Origin: Microcaldota archaeon
GTDB lineage: Archaea > B1Sed10-29 > JACOVT01
Reading direction: 5' to 3'
NCBI GenBank assembly: GCA_016177165.1
Contig: JACOVT010000034.1
Location: 1 to 7,422 of the forward strand
Length of the DNA stretch: 7,422 bases
Part shown: one piece after another, positions 1 to 5,642 of the stretch
How the letters are laid out: every line of letters begins with the position of its first letter
Numbering within the stretch: position 1 is the first letter of the stretch
The notes under the pieces: model-generated
What the model was told of the DNA's origin: nothing
The model's input: the letters and a program-made list of their open reading frames with translations, nothing else
The model's database searches: none
Position numbers and translations under genes: made by a program

Positions 1-498
1 GAACTGGCGCTCATCGGGTCTGATCCAAAGTATTACGTCGAGAAGGGAAAACAGATGAATGAAGAGATACGCAAAAACGCTGAAAACGTCGCAAAAGCTG
101 TTCTGGCAGGAGCCTACCCACTTTGCACCTCACGAGACAAGGTCATCATGACAACCAATGGCAACATGCTGGGCCCTGGTATAGTTGTCAACGAAGCTGA
201 GCAAAATCTAGCATCAGCAGGCTCTACCATTCGCTTCAACTGCGCAGGCAAGCCATCCGCCGACATATTCAAGTTGATAATGAAAAGGCTTGGAACAGAA
301 CCGCACCAAACCTTAATAATCGGTGACCAGATAGATATGGATATTGTCGGGGCAAACAACAGCCTGTGCAAGTCCATATTGATACTTAGCGACAAGGAAC
401 AAGTCCCTGAATTGAAAAAGTGCATGAATGACAACAAGACGGATTGCCTTCCAGACTTCGTGTTCCAATCCGCTGAAGAACTTGCACGCTCAATCTAG
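1..498 (+). CDS. HAD-superfamily phosphatase, NagD/class IIA-like (3' part; start lies before the window)
   Basis: The frame is open from base 1, so the first ATG at base 55 is an internal Met and 165 residues of a longer protein are visible. The C-terminal half of a haloacid-dehalogenase fold can be read. The conserved Lys of motif III is in GKPSADIF (about residues 83-90 of the visible part). The acidic magnesium-binding motif IV is GDQIDMD followed by IVGA (about 108-118). The stretch GPGIVVNEAEQNLASAG before the Lys resembles the cap-to-core segment of NagD-like, class IIA HAD phosphatases. Motif I (DxDxT) and motif II must lie upstream, outside the window. Members dephosphorylate small phosphorylated metabolites in the cytoplasm; the substrate cannot be told from this sequence. 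Base composition is AT-richer than in the next gene. It ends 42 bases before fni, which has its own TATA box, so the two are probably separate transcripts. Family confidence is good, subfamily moderate. Confidence 0.8.
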   Translation, partial: ELALIGSDPKYYVEKGKQMNEEIRKNAENVAKAVLAGAYPLCTSRDKVIMTTNGNMLGPGIVVNEAEQNLASAGSTIRFNCAGKPSADIFKLIMKRLGTEPHQTLIIGDQIDMDIVGANNSLCKSILILSDKEQVPELKKCMNDNKTDCLPDFVFQSAEELARSI

Positions 499-510
499 CG
501 CCCGACTCTG

Positions 511-519
511 CTTTTAAAC
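511..519 (+). promoter_or_regulatory. TATA box for fni (leaderless promoter)
   Basis: CTTTTAAAC is centred about 26 bases before the fni ATG at 541. That is the archaeal TATA-to-start distance, so transcription would begin at or next to the ATG and the mRNA would be leaderless. No Shine-Dalgarno sequence lies before the ATG, which agrees with this. Confidence 0.6.
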
Positions 520-540
520 CCGTACGCTGCTAACGCATTC

Positions 541-1581
541 ATGCCCGGTGAAAAGACTGTCAAGCGGAAGGCCGAACACCTCGACATGTGCGTGCGCGAG
601 GATGTTGAAACCGGAAGCAATGGATTTAGTGACGTGACGCTCGTTCATAGGTCGCTTCCAGAGCTGGAGCTGAAAAAGATAGACACGTCAACCAGCCTGC
701 TCGGAAAGAAACTCTCCCTTCCGCTAGTTATTTCAGGAATGACCGGCGGCGTTGAACAGGCGAGGAAGGTGAACCGCGACCTCGCGGCGGCGGCCCAGGA
801 AAGAGGAATAGCTTTTGGAGTGGGGTCGCAGCGGGCGATGATCGAACGCCCCGAACTCAAGGAGACTTATTACGTGCGCGATGTCGCGCCCGACATACTC
901 CTCTTCGGTAACATGGGAATAACTCAGATAGCCAAGTACGAGCCGGCGCGAGTCAGGAAGATGCTCGAGGACACTGGCGCGAACGCGCTTTGCGTGCACC
1001 TGAACCCGGCGCAGGAGGTCTTCCAGACCGAGGGGGACTGGGACTTCACCGGCACTCTACCAGCATTGAGGAAACTGTGCCGCGAGTTGCGCTATCCAGT
1101 TATTGGCAAGGAGGTCGGCCATGGAATATCGCGCGAGACCGCCAAGCAGCTCAAGCAAGCGGGTGTTGCTGCGATTGATGTTGGCGGCTCTGGCGGGACA
1201 AACTGGGCTTACATTGAGGCAAAGCGCGCCGGCACCGACTTGGGAGAGTTCAAACACCACGGCATACCAACCGCGGCTGCAGTATTGGAATGCCGCAAGG
1301 TTGGGTTGCCGATTATTGCTACGGGGGGCATAAGGAGCGGGCTCGAGATCGCGAAAGCGATTGCGCTGGGCGCGACTTGTGCCGGAATGGCGCTCCCTTT
1401 CCTGAGGGCGCAGGCTTCCGGAGGAAAGCAGATGGCGATTCGACTCGTCGACAGGATGCAGGAAGAGTTGGGGCGGGCGATGTTCTTGGCGGGCTGCCGC
1501 AACATCAGGGAGCTTTCAAAGGCCGATCATGTGATAAAGGGCGACTTGTACGCCTGGGCTTCGCAGCGCAAGCTGGTCTGA
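541..1581 (+). CDS. fni: Type 2 isopentenyl-diphosphate delta-isomerase (FMN-dependent)
   Basis: This 346-residue protein has the usual length of the family. IDI-2 interconverts isopentenyl and dimethylallyl diphosphate using reduced FMN and magnesium, supplying precursors for archaeal isoprenoid lipids. The family motifs are present in order: RKAEH near the N terminus (9-13), ISGMTGG (64-70), GVGSQRAM (93-100), HLNPAQE (153-159, with the conserved Gln-Glu pair), the Lys of IGKEVGHG (190), the FMN phosphate-binding DVGGSGGTNW (213-222) and ATGGIRSG (260-267). The TIM-barrel order is intact and no key residue appears missing. The ATG at 541 is chosen because the family N terminus begins shortly before the RKxxH motif and because the TATA box at 511-519 fits a leaderless start. 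A Nudix gene follows after 5 bases, so the two are probably co-transcribed. The protein is a soluble cytoplasmic enzyme, with no signal peptide or membrane segment. Confidence 0.96.
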   Translation: MPGEKTVKRKAEHLDMCVREDVETGSNGFSDVTLVHRSLPELELKKIDTSTSLLGKKLSLPLVISGMTGGVEQARKVNRDLAAAAQERGIAFGVGSQRAMIERPELKETYYVRDVAPDILLFGNMGITQIAKYEPARVRKMLEDTGANALCVHLNPAQEVFQTEGDWDFTGTLPALRKLCRELRYPVIGKEVGHGISRETAKQLKQAGVAAIDVGGSGGTNWAYIEAKRAGTDLGEFKHHGIPTAAAVLECRKVGLPIIATGGIRSGLEIAKAIALGATCAGMALPFLRAQASGGKQMAIRLVDRMQEELGRAMFLAGCRNIRELSKADHVIKGDLYAWASQRKLV

Positions 1582-1586
1582 TACCA

Positions 1587-2027
1587 ATGACCACACAACA
1601 GCGTTACCCTGAACCGACCGTGGGCGCGCTCATCTTCAACCGCAGCGGGCAGCTGTTCTTAATGAAGTCGCCGAAGTGGCGCGACCGGTACGTAATACCC
1701 GGCGGGCACATAGAGCTGGGCGAGCGGATGACCGACGCCCTCAAGCGCGAGATAAAGGAAGAAACCAACTTAACTATAAGCAACCTGCGGTTCGTTAGCT
1801 TCTCGGAGTTCATTTTCGACGCCGCGTTTTGGAAGAAAAGTCACTTTATTTTCTTCGACTTCACCTGCACCGGGCATGGCAAGGTCAGGCTGAATAAGGA
1901 AGGGTTGAGCCATGTATGGGTTCCAATCCGCAAGGCACTCTCCCTGCCGCTAGAGCCATACACGAGGAAAGCGATTAAAGACTACCTGGCAGTTAACAAG
2001 ATAGGTAGGCAGCCAGTAACTATTTAG
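1587..2027 (+). CDS. Nudix hydrolase
   Basis: This is a 146-residue single-domain Nudix protein, a normal size for MutT-like enzymes. The Nudix box spans residues 40-62: it starts GHIELGE and continues through REIKEET, matching GX5EX7REUXEEXGU except that Asn 61 replaces the final Gly. The metal-binding REXXEE core is intact. The preceding strand and loop (VGALIFNRSG, then YVIPGG) are typical. Family members cleave X-linked nucleoside diphosphates or other diphosphates with magnesium; the substrate is not evident. The ATG at 1587 is chosen because the domain begins a few residues later and because it lies 5 bases after the fni stop. An upstream extension of the open frame only runs over fni. 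The pairing with IPP isomerase makes a prenyl diphosphate or a housecleaning role conceivable, but this is inference. It is not a type 1 IPP isomerase by length or motifs as far as I can see. The 3' end overlaps vapC tail to tail by 8 bases. Confidence 0.92.
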   Translation: MTTQQRYPEPTVGALIFNRSGQLFLMKSPKWRDRYVIPGGHIELGERMTDALKREIKEETNLTISNLRFVSFSEFIFDAAFWKKSHFIFFDFTCTGHGKVRLNKEGLSHVWVPIRKALSLPLEPYTRKAIKDYLAVNKIGRQPVTI

Positions 2028-2400
2028 GCTCTAGGATTTCCGCGCTGGGCAAGCCCCTAAAGTCGTTATCAAGCGTCAAAAGGGTAGCTCCATGCAGGCT
2101 GGCTGTGGCGTAAATTAGCGCATCAGCCAAACCTAGCTTTTTCTCAAGCCCCAATTTTGCGGCTTCAAATGCGATTTTTTCTGTCACGTCAGCAACTTCG
2201 CACCTACCAGTCATGAAAGCGCGACACTCGTCAGCCACGCGCCGGTTCTCCTCTTTGGACTCCTTCACGTAAACCTCTACGATGTTGATCGGCGACACCA
2301 ACAAGTGTTCCTTTGTGAGGACCAGCCGACGAACCCGCTCGCCCCTTGTGGTTCCCAAAAAGTACTCCAACCAAGCAGATGAGTCAATCAAAACGGTCAT
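2020..2400 (-). CDS. vapC: VapC-type PIN-domain toxin (ribonuclease)
   Basis: This 126-residue protein has the size and fold pattern of VapC toxins, magnesium-dependent RNases that in studied cases cut tRNA or rRNA. The four acidic positions of the PIN active site are visible: Asp6 in LIDSSAW, Glu42 in NIVEVY, Asp93 in LADALIYATA, and Asp111 or Asp113 in TLDNDF. The toxin therefore looks catalytically intact. The ATG at 2400 gives the usual PIN N terminus, with the first Asp at residue 6. An antitoxin-like frame lies directly upstream on the same strand and overlaps it by 17 bases (2384-2400), the standard antitoxin-toxin order. At its 3' end it overlaps the convergent Nudix gene by 8 bases. 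No separate promoter is seen, so it is probably expressed with the antitoxin through translational coupling. The RNA target cannot be predicted. Confidence 0.92.
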   Translation of the reverse strand: MTVLIDSSAWLEYFLGTTRGERVRRLVLTKEHLLVSPINIVEVYVKESKEENRRVADECRAFMTGRCEVADVTEKIAFEAAKLGLEKKLGLADALIYATASLHGATLLTLDNDFRGLPSAEILEPK

Positions 2401-2560
2401 CCTTTTCCCTCACAAACGGCTTGGCATGAGGTGAAATGCCGAAAAGGTCTTTTTTCTTCTTGAGAAGGCGTTCCGCGGCAAACTCATTCAGCGCCCTAGA
2501 AATGCCCTTTGGGCCGAACTGCTTTACGAGCAGCGAGTATATGTCATCCCTAAGCACCAC
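2384..2560 (-). CDS. vapB: VapB-like ribbon-helix-helix antitoxin (start uncertain, GTG proposed)
   Basis: This short gene precedes vapC on the minus strand. Read from the GTG at 2560 it gives 58 residues; the frame is open back to 2620, after an in-frame TGA at 2621-2623. Around the start the translation reads IKTTVVLRDDIYSLL, then FGPKGISRALNEF and a Lys-rich KKKKDLFG. This is the strand-helix-turn-helix pattern of ribbon-helix-helix antitoxins, with a tail that would wrap the toxin. The start is odd: there is no in-frame ATG or TTG, and the GTG at 2560 (or 2557) cuts off the IKTT part of the DNA-binding strand. An ATG at 2583 lies in the wrong frame by one base. A TATA box about 30 bases upstream of the GTG fits a very short leader. 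The stop at 2384-2386 lies 17 bases inside vapC. Role (inferred): neutralises VapC and represses the operon. Confidence 0.72.
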   Translation of the reverse strand: MVLRDDIYSLLVKQFGPKGISRALNEFAAERLLKKKKDLFGISPHAKPFVREKDDRFD

Positions 2561-2586
2561 GGTAGTCTTAATACCATCACCATAGA

Positions 2587-2594
2587 TATTTATA
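2587..2594 (-). promoter_or_regulatory. TATA box for the vapBC operon
   Basis: Read on the minus strand this is TATAAATA, inside an AT-rich stretch (2585-2611) that stands out from the GC-richer surroundings. Its centre lies about 30 bases before the GTG at 2560, giving a predicted start of transcription near 2565. The same stretch contains two overlapping copies of ATATTTA on the plus strand (2586-2592 and 2592-2598) and the imperfect palindrome CCTAAATAAGG (2601-2611), a possible antitoxin-binding operator. Confidence 0.5.
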
Positions 2595-2633
2595 TTTACT
2601 CCTAAATAAGGTTTTCGCTGTCAGCGCCGGCCG

Positions 2634-2640
2634 TTAAATA
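2634..2640 (+). promoter_or_regulatory. TATA box for gltX
   Basis: TTAAATA follows a GC-rich stretch and predicts transcription from about 2662-2664. This argues against the TTG at 2656 as the gltX start, since it would lie before the transcript begins, and for the ATG at 2680. It shares the 119-base divergent spacer with the vapBC promoter. The 8-base word TAAATAAG occurs both here (2635-2642) and at 2603-2610. Confidence 0.5.
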
Positions 2641-2668
2641 AGCGGGGTTCATAAGTTGCTACTGAATA

Positions 2669-2675
2669 AGGTCGA
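2669..2675 (+). promoter_or_regulatory. Weak Shine-Dalgarno site before the gltX ATG
   Basis: The purine-rich AGGTCGA ends four bases before the ATG at 2680. It matches the AGGT part of the archaeal GGAGGTGAT consensus and supports 2680 over the upstream TTG. Confidence 0.35.
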
Positions 2676-2679
2676 GAGT

Positions 2680-3915
2680 ATGGATAAGCTCGAATCGCTC
2701 GCGCTCAAGTGGGCGTTGAAGAATGCGGTGGACCACGAAGGCAAGGCGTCAGCAGGCCCAGTGATCAACAAGGTGCTGGGTGGGTGCGGCCCGCAGAAGG
2801 ACATGAAAGCTCTCGGGAAACTGGTCGCCGAAACTGCTAGGAAAGTCAACTCGATGAGTGTTGAGGAACAGAGGAAGCAGTTACTTTCCCTATGGCCGGG
2901 CGCGCTTGACAAAAAGGAAGAGAAACCTCGCGAATTGAAGGAGCTGCCGAGCGCCGAGCACGGGCGCGTCGTGCTGCGCATCGCTCCCAACGTCAACGGG
3001 CCGCTGCATATCGGGCACACGCGAGGCATCATCATCAACGACGCCTACGCGCAAAAGTATGCCGGAAAGATGATCCTACGGTTCGATGATACTGATCCGG
3101 AGACCAAGCCACCGATGCCCGGGATTTACGAGAAACAGGTAGAGGATTTCACCTGGCTGCTCGGGCACAAACCGCAGCAGGTGAGCCATGCTTCAGACAG
3201 GATCGACCGCTACTATGAGGTGGCCAGCCAGCTGTTATCACTAGACCACGCATACACGTGTTCTTGCGCGCGCGAAAAACAGCAGGAGTTAAGGCGAGCA
3301 GGCAAACCGTGCGCGCACCGCGGGCAGGCGCGCGCGGAGAACGAGCGCTCGTGGCGAGAGATGCTCGCCGGAAAGTACGAGAAAGGCGACATTGTGCTGA
3401 AGATCAAAACAGACCTTTCCCACCCCAATCCGGCGATAAGGGACTGGGTTGCCTTTCGGGTGGCGAAGCGGGCGCACCCGAGGCAGGGAACCAAGTATTG
3501 CGTGTGGCCGATGCTCGACTTCGCGAGCCTTGTTGATGATCATGATCTAGGAGTGACGCACATCATCCGCGGCAAGGAGCACATGATGGGAACCGAAAGA
3601 CAAGAGTACGTCTACCGTTACCTGGGGTGGGAGTACCCGCACGTGTTTTACTGGGGGCGCGTCAAGCTTTCCGGGTTTGATGGCATTGACAAGATAAGCA
3701 AGAGCCTGTTCGCAAAAGAGATCGCCGCCGGCAAGTATACTGGCTGGGACGACCCGCGCTTGCCTACAGTGGCTGGCCTGCGCAAGCAAGGAATACTGCC
3801 GCAAGCGATACGCGAGTTCTGGCTCCAGATGGGCCTGTCGGAAAGGGACGTCAGCGCCAGCTGGCAGGCGCTGGAAGCTATAAATGAGAGGATGAACCGC
3901 CAGAAATCGATTTAA
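2680..3915 (+). CDS. gltX: Archaeal-type glutamyl-tRNA synthetase lacking the C-terminal anticodon-binding domain
   Basis: The enzyme attaches glutamate to tRNA(Glu), and in most archaea also to tRNA(Gln) for later amidation. Read from ATG 2680 it is 411 residues. Residues 1-90 are the helical N-terminal extension typical of archaeal GluRS (ALKNAV, then GPVINKVLGG). The class I catalytic domain follows: APNVNGPLHIGH with the HIGH motif at 110-113, LRFDDTDPET (133-142), a probable zinc knuckle Cys194, Cys196, Cys211, His213, then WPMLDFASLVDDHDLGVTHI and IRGKEH (276-301), and KISKS at 338-342. After GWDDPRLPT the protein runs to MGLSERDVSASWQALEAINE and stops at residue 411. Full-length archaeal enzymes are about 550-570 residues and continue here into two beta-barrels that read the anticodon; this part is absent. 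No continuation in another frame is possible for long, because the next gene starts 24 bases later. The in-frame TTG at 2656 is a less likely start. Function assignment is strong; whether the short form is active on its own is unknown. Confidence 0.93.
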   Translation: MDKLESLALKWALKNAVDHEGKASAGPVINKVLGGCGPQKDMKALGKLVAETARKVNSMSVEEQRKQLLSLWPGALDKKEEKPRELKELPSAEHGRVVLRIAPNVNGPLHIGHTRGIIINDAYAQKYAGKMILRFDDTDPETKPPMPGIYEKQVEDFTWLLGHKPQQVSHASDRIDRYYEVASQLLSLDHAYTCSCAREKQQELRRAGKPCAHRGQARAENERSWREMLAGKYEKGDIVLKIKTDLSHPNPAIRDWVAFRVAKRAHPRQGTKYCVWPMLDFASLVDDHDLGVTHIIRGKEHMMGTERQEYVYRYLGWEYPHVFYWGRVKLSGFDGIDKISKSLFAKEIAAGKYTGWDDPRLPTVAGLRKQGILPQAIREFWLQMGLSERDVSASWQALEAINERMNRQKSI

Positions 3916-3930
3916 GACACTCTTTTTATA
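3911..3930 (+). promoter_or_regulatory. Promoter region for the 542-residue gene; T-run may also end gltX transcripts
   Basis: Two TATA-like words lie between the gltX stop and the ATG at 3940. TTTAAG at 3911-3916 is about 27 bases before the ATG and would give a leaderless transcript. TTTTTATA at 3923-3930 is a better match but only about 13 bases away, which would put transcription inside the annotated gene. The TTTTT at 3923-3927 could serve as an archaeal oligo-T terminator for gltX. Confidence 0.35.
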
Positions 3931-3939
3931 GTCAAGCTA

Positions 3940-5568
3940 ATGGCAAAGCCACAGCCCAAGATTCTAGGGAAGACGCCAAGGCGACTAGGGGTTTCTTTAG
4001 ACACGTTGCTGGCTGAAAGGATCTCCAAAGGAAAATCTGCTTTACAAAAGGCCGGCGTGCCTGTGCAGCTCACTGCACGCTCACCAAGAGCCGCGCTTGC
4101 AGCGTTAAAGGCCCGCGCCAAGACCGATCCACGTGCTAGGGAAGCATTAGGGAGGCTTGCGATGAGCGAGGTTGCGCGCATCGAAGCTACAAGAGAAAGG
4201 CTTTTCCCACCAAATCGCGTTCCTGGGGTAGTCTATGTCGAAGCGCGCTTGCTCCCGAGATTCATGCCTAAAAGCGAGGTTGGCGGGTTCCTTAAGGAGG
4301 CTATTGCCGAAGGCCTGGTGGTTCCATCAGGCAAAGGACGCTACTTGATATCAATGAGTGCAGGAAGCAGTACTGAAGGTGATTCTGGTATGCATAAGCG
4401 TAGCTTTAGTACAGAGCCAACAACACCAGAAGGAAAGGTAATGTCGGTAAAAGGAACGGGATTAAGACCCCCCCAATCGACATCTTTTTCACTAGCCACA
4501 CAAGAACTACTTGAAGAAAGACAATTCTGGGGCGGAGCCCGCGCGGCAACGACTCGCACAGCCATCCGCAATGCCATTAGAATTCACAGTGAATTTGAAG
4601 AGGCCGTAAAAGAGAAAGACCCGGTAGTAACGCTACTTAGCAAAATCGGAAAATGTGAAGAGGCTCCATTTCTAAAACCAGGGGCGGTGTTCAAGCCTGT
4701 TCAAAATCCGCTTTATACCGGTGATTTACTAGGAAATGAAGATCGGGTTAAATACGGGCTCGAACGCGGCATTATTGGCAAGAGAGAAACCAGAGCTATC
4801 TTTAAAAAAGCTAGCACAATGGCCGCATATTTAATTCCAGCATCCCAACGTCAAGAATTTGAAGCTCGTACCGGAATGTTGTTTGACCGAAGCTCAACGT
4901 TAGCCGAGGCCTTGGCGCTCGGTAATGCGAGTGCTATTCAAAAGGCAAGACAAAGGCTTTCTGAAGATATTGAGCAAGGCAAAGTAACACGAGAAGAACG
5001 AGATAAAATAGTTGGAAAACTTGAAAGAGTCTTGTCTCACATGCCACCAACGATGCGAATGAGAAGCAGCCTTGGCTTGCTAGGCATCCCACCAAAAATG
5101 CAAAAGCAGCAAGTCGTTTTCATGTATTCGCTTGGACCAAACGCAGTCGGAAAAAGAATTATCGAAATTACCAAACGCGATTCTAAAGAAATACTCAGGG
5201 CTTACGGCTTTGAAAGAGACACGCTTGAGAACCGAGTCAAAGCAGCAAAGGCATTCTTAGCAAGGCTGCTACTTGCACGATATCTAGTTGAAGAAAGACT
5301 GAAAGGAAGACTAGGTGATGACGTTTCGGGATATCCGATATCCGACTATAATGCGACACCGACGCACTTTACCGATCTCGACTCAATCGATCTAAAGAAA
5401 TTTGGAGAATCTGGGATTACAATCAATGAAACTTTTTTTACGTTCTGTGAAAAACTAGGAATAGCACGAGACTCTAGTGAAACAATACTATATGATCTTC
5501 TGGCGGCCAAGCGCCGCGCATACAAGACGGCGCAAATCCTGACGGAAAGAAGGCTTAAAAAGGCCTGA
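3940..5568 (+). CDS. Unrecognised basic protein, 542 residues
   Basis: I do not recognise this protein. It is rich in Lys, Arg, Ala and Leu, appears largely helical, and has no signal peptide or clear membrane segment, so it is probably cytoplasmic. Residues 1-90 form a basic, Ala-rich helical region. Residues 98-138 (VVYVEARLLPRFMPKSEVGG, then a helix and LVVPSGKGRYLIS) look like a winged helix, a weak hint of nucleic-acid binding. Residues 139-185 are Ser, Thr, Gly and Pro rich and probably a disordered linker. Residues 187-460 are mostly charged helices, with one conspicuous segment PPKMQKQQVVFMYSLGPNAV (385-404). The end is a basic helix (521-542). Composition changes within the gene: near 4081-4140 GC is about 63% by hand count, but near 4801-4860 and 5401-5460 only about 35%. 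This suggests a core of different origin or weaker selection. The ATG at 3940 gives the longest frame; TATA spacing leaves a later start possible. No ATPase, nuclease or phage motif was seen. Confidence 0.75.
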   Translation: MAKPQPKILGKTPRRLGVSLDTLLAERISKGKSALQKAGVPVQLTARSPRAALAALKARAKTDPRAREALGRLAMSEVARIEATRERLFPPNRVPGVVYVEARLLPRFMPKSEVGGFLKEAIAEGLVVPSGKGRYLISMSAGSSTEGDSGMHKRSFSTEPTTPEGKVMSVKGTGLRPPQSTSFSLATQELLEERQFWGGARAATTRTAIRNAIRIHSEFEEAVKEKDPVVTLLSKIGKCEEAPFLKPGAVFKPVQNPLYTGDLLGNEDRVKYGLERGIIGKRETRAIFKKASTMAAYLIPASQRQEFEARTGMLFDRSSTLAEALALGNASAIQKARQRLSEDIEQGKVTREERDKIVGKLERVLSHMPPTMRMRSSLGLLGIPPKMQKQQVVFMYSLGPNAVGKRIIEITKRDSKEILRAYGFERDTLENRVKAAKAFLARLLLARYLVEERLKGRLGDDVSGYPISDYNATPTHFTDLDSIDLKKFGESGITINETFFTFCEKLGIARDSSETILYDLLAAKRRAYKTAQILTERRLKKA

Positions 5569-5588
5569 GAACGCAATTATCTTACTGG

Positions 5589-5593
5589 TTTTT
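5589..5593 (+). terminator. Possible oligo-T terminator after the 542-residue gene
   Basis: TTTTT followed by CTT starts 20 bases after the stop codon of the upstream gene. Archaeal RNA polymerase terminates at such T-runs. It lies before the likely L7Ae transcript start, so it would separate the two units. No hairpin was identified. Confidence 0.3.
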
Positions 5594-5629
5594 CTTCCGG
5601 TTGCGAAGAAACCCCTGACGAAAGATGAT

Positions 5630-5635
5630 GGAGGT
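5630..5635 (+). promoter_or_regulatory. Strong Shine-Dalgarno site that sets the L7Ae start at GTG 5643
   Basis: GGAGGT is the best ribosome-binding match in the window, with 7 bases between it and the GTG at 5643. It lies inside the frame if the upstream ATGs at 5625 or 5628 are used, which would waste the site and add six or five residues not usual for the family. Confidence 0.7.
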
Positions 5636-5642
5636 TGAGCAA

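Noticed and set aside
1290..1586. 99-codon upstream extension of the Nudix frame
   Set aside because: It only runs out of frame over the 3' end of fni, which is unmistakably coding; the Nudix domain begins just after ATG 1587.
2585..2611. AT-rich repeats in the vapBC/gltX spacer as a CRISPR or origin element
   Set aside because: Only two overlapping 7-base words and one imperfect palindrome; promoter and operator function explains them.
2656..2679. TTG at 2656 as the gltX start
   Set aside because: It lies before the transcript start predicted from the TATA box at 2634-2640, while ATG 2680 has a nearby purine-rich site and gives a normal GluRS N terminus.
3940..5568. Displaced GluRS anticodon-binding domain inside the 542-residue protein
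   Set aside because: The protein looks mostly helical and basic, with no beta-barrel pattern or anticodon-domain motif that I can see.
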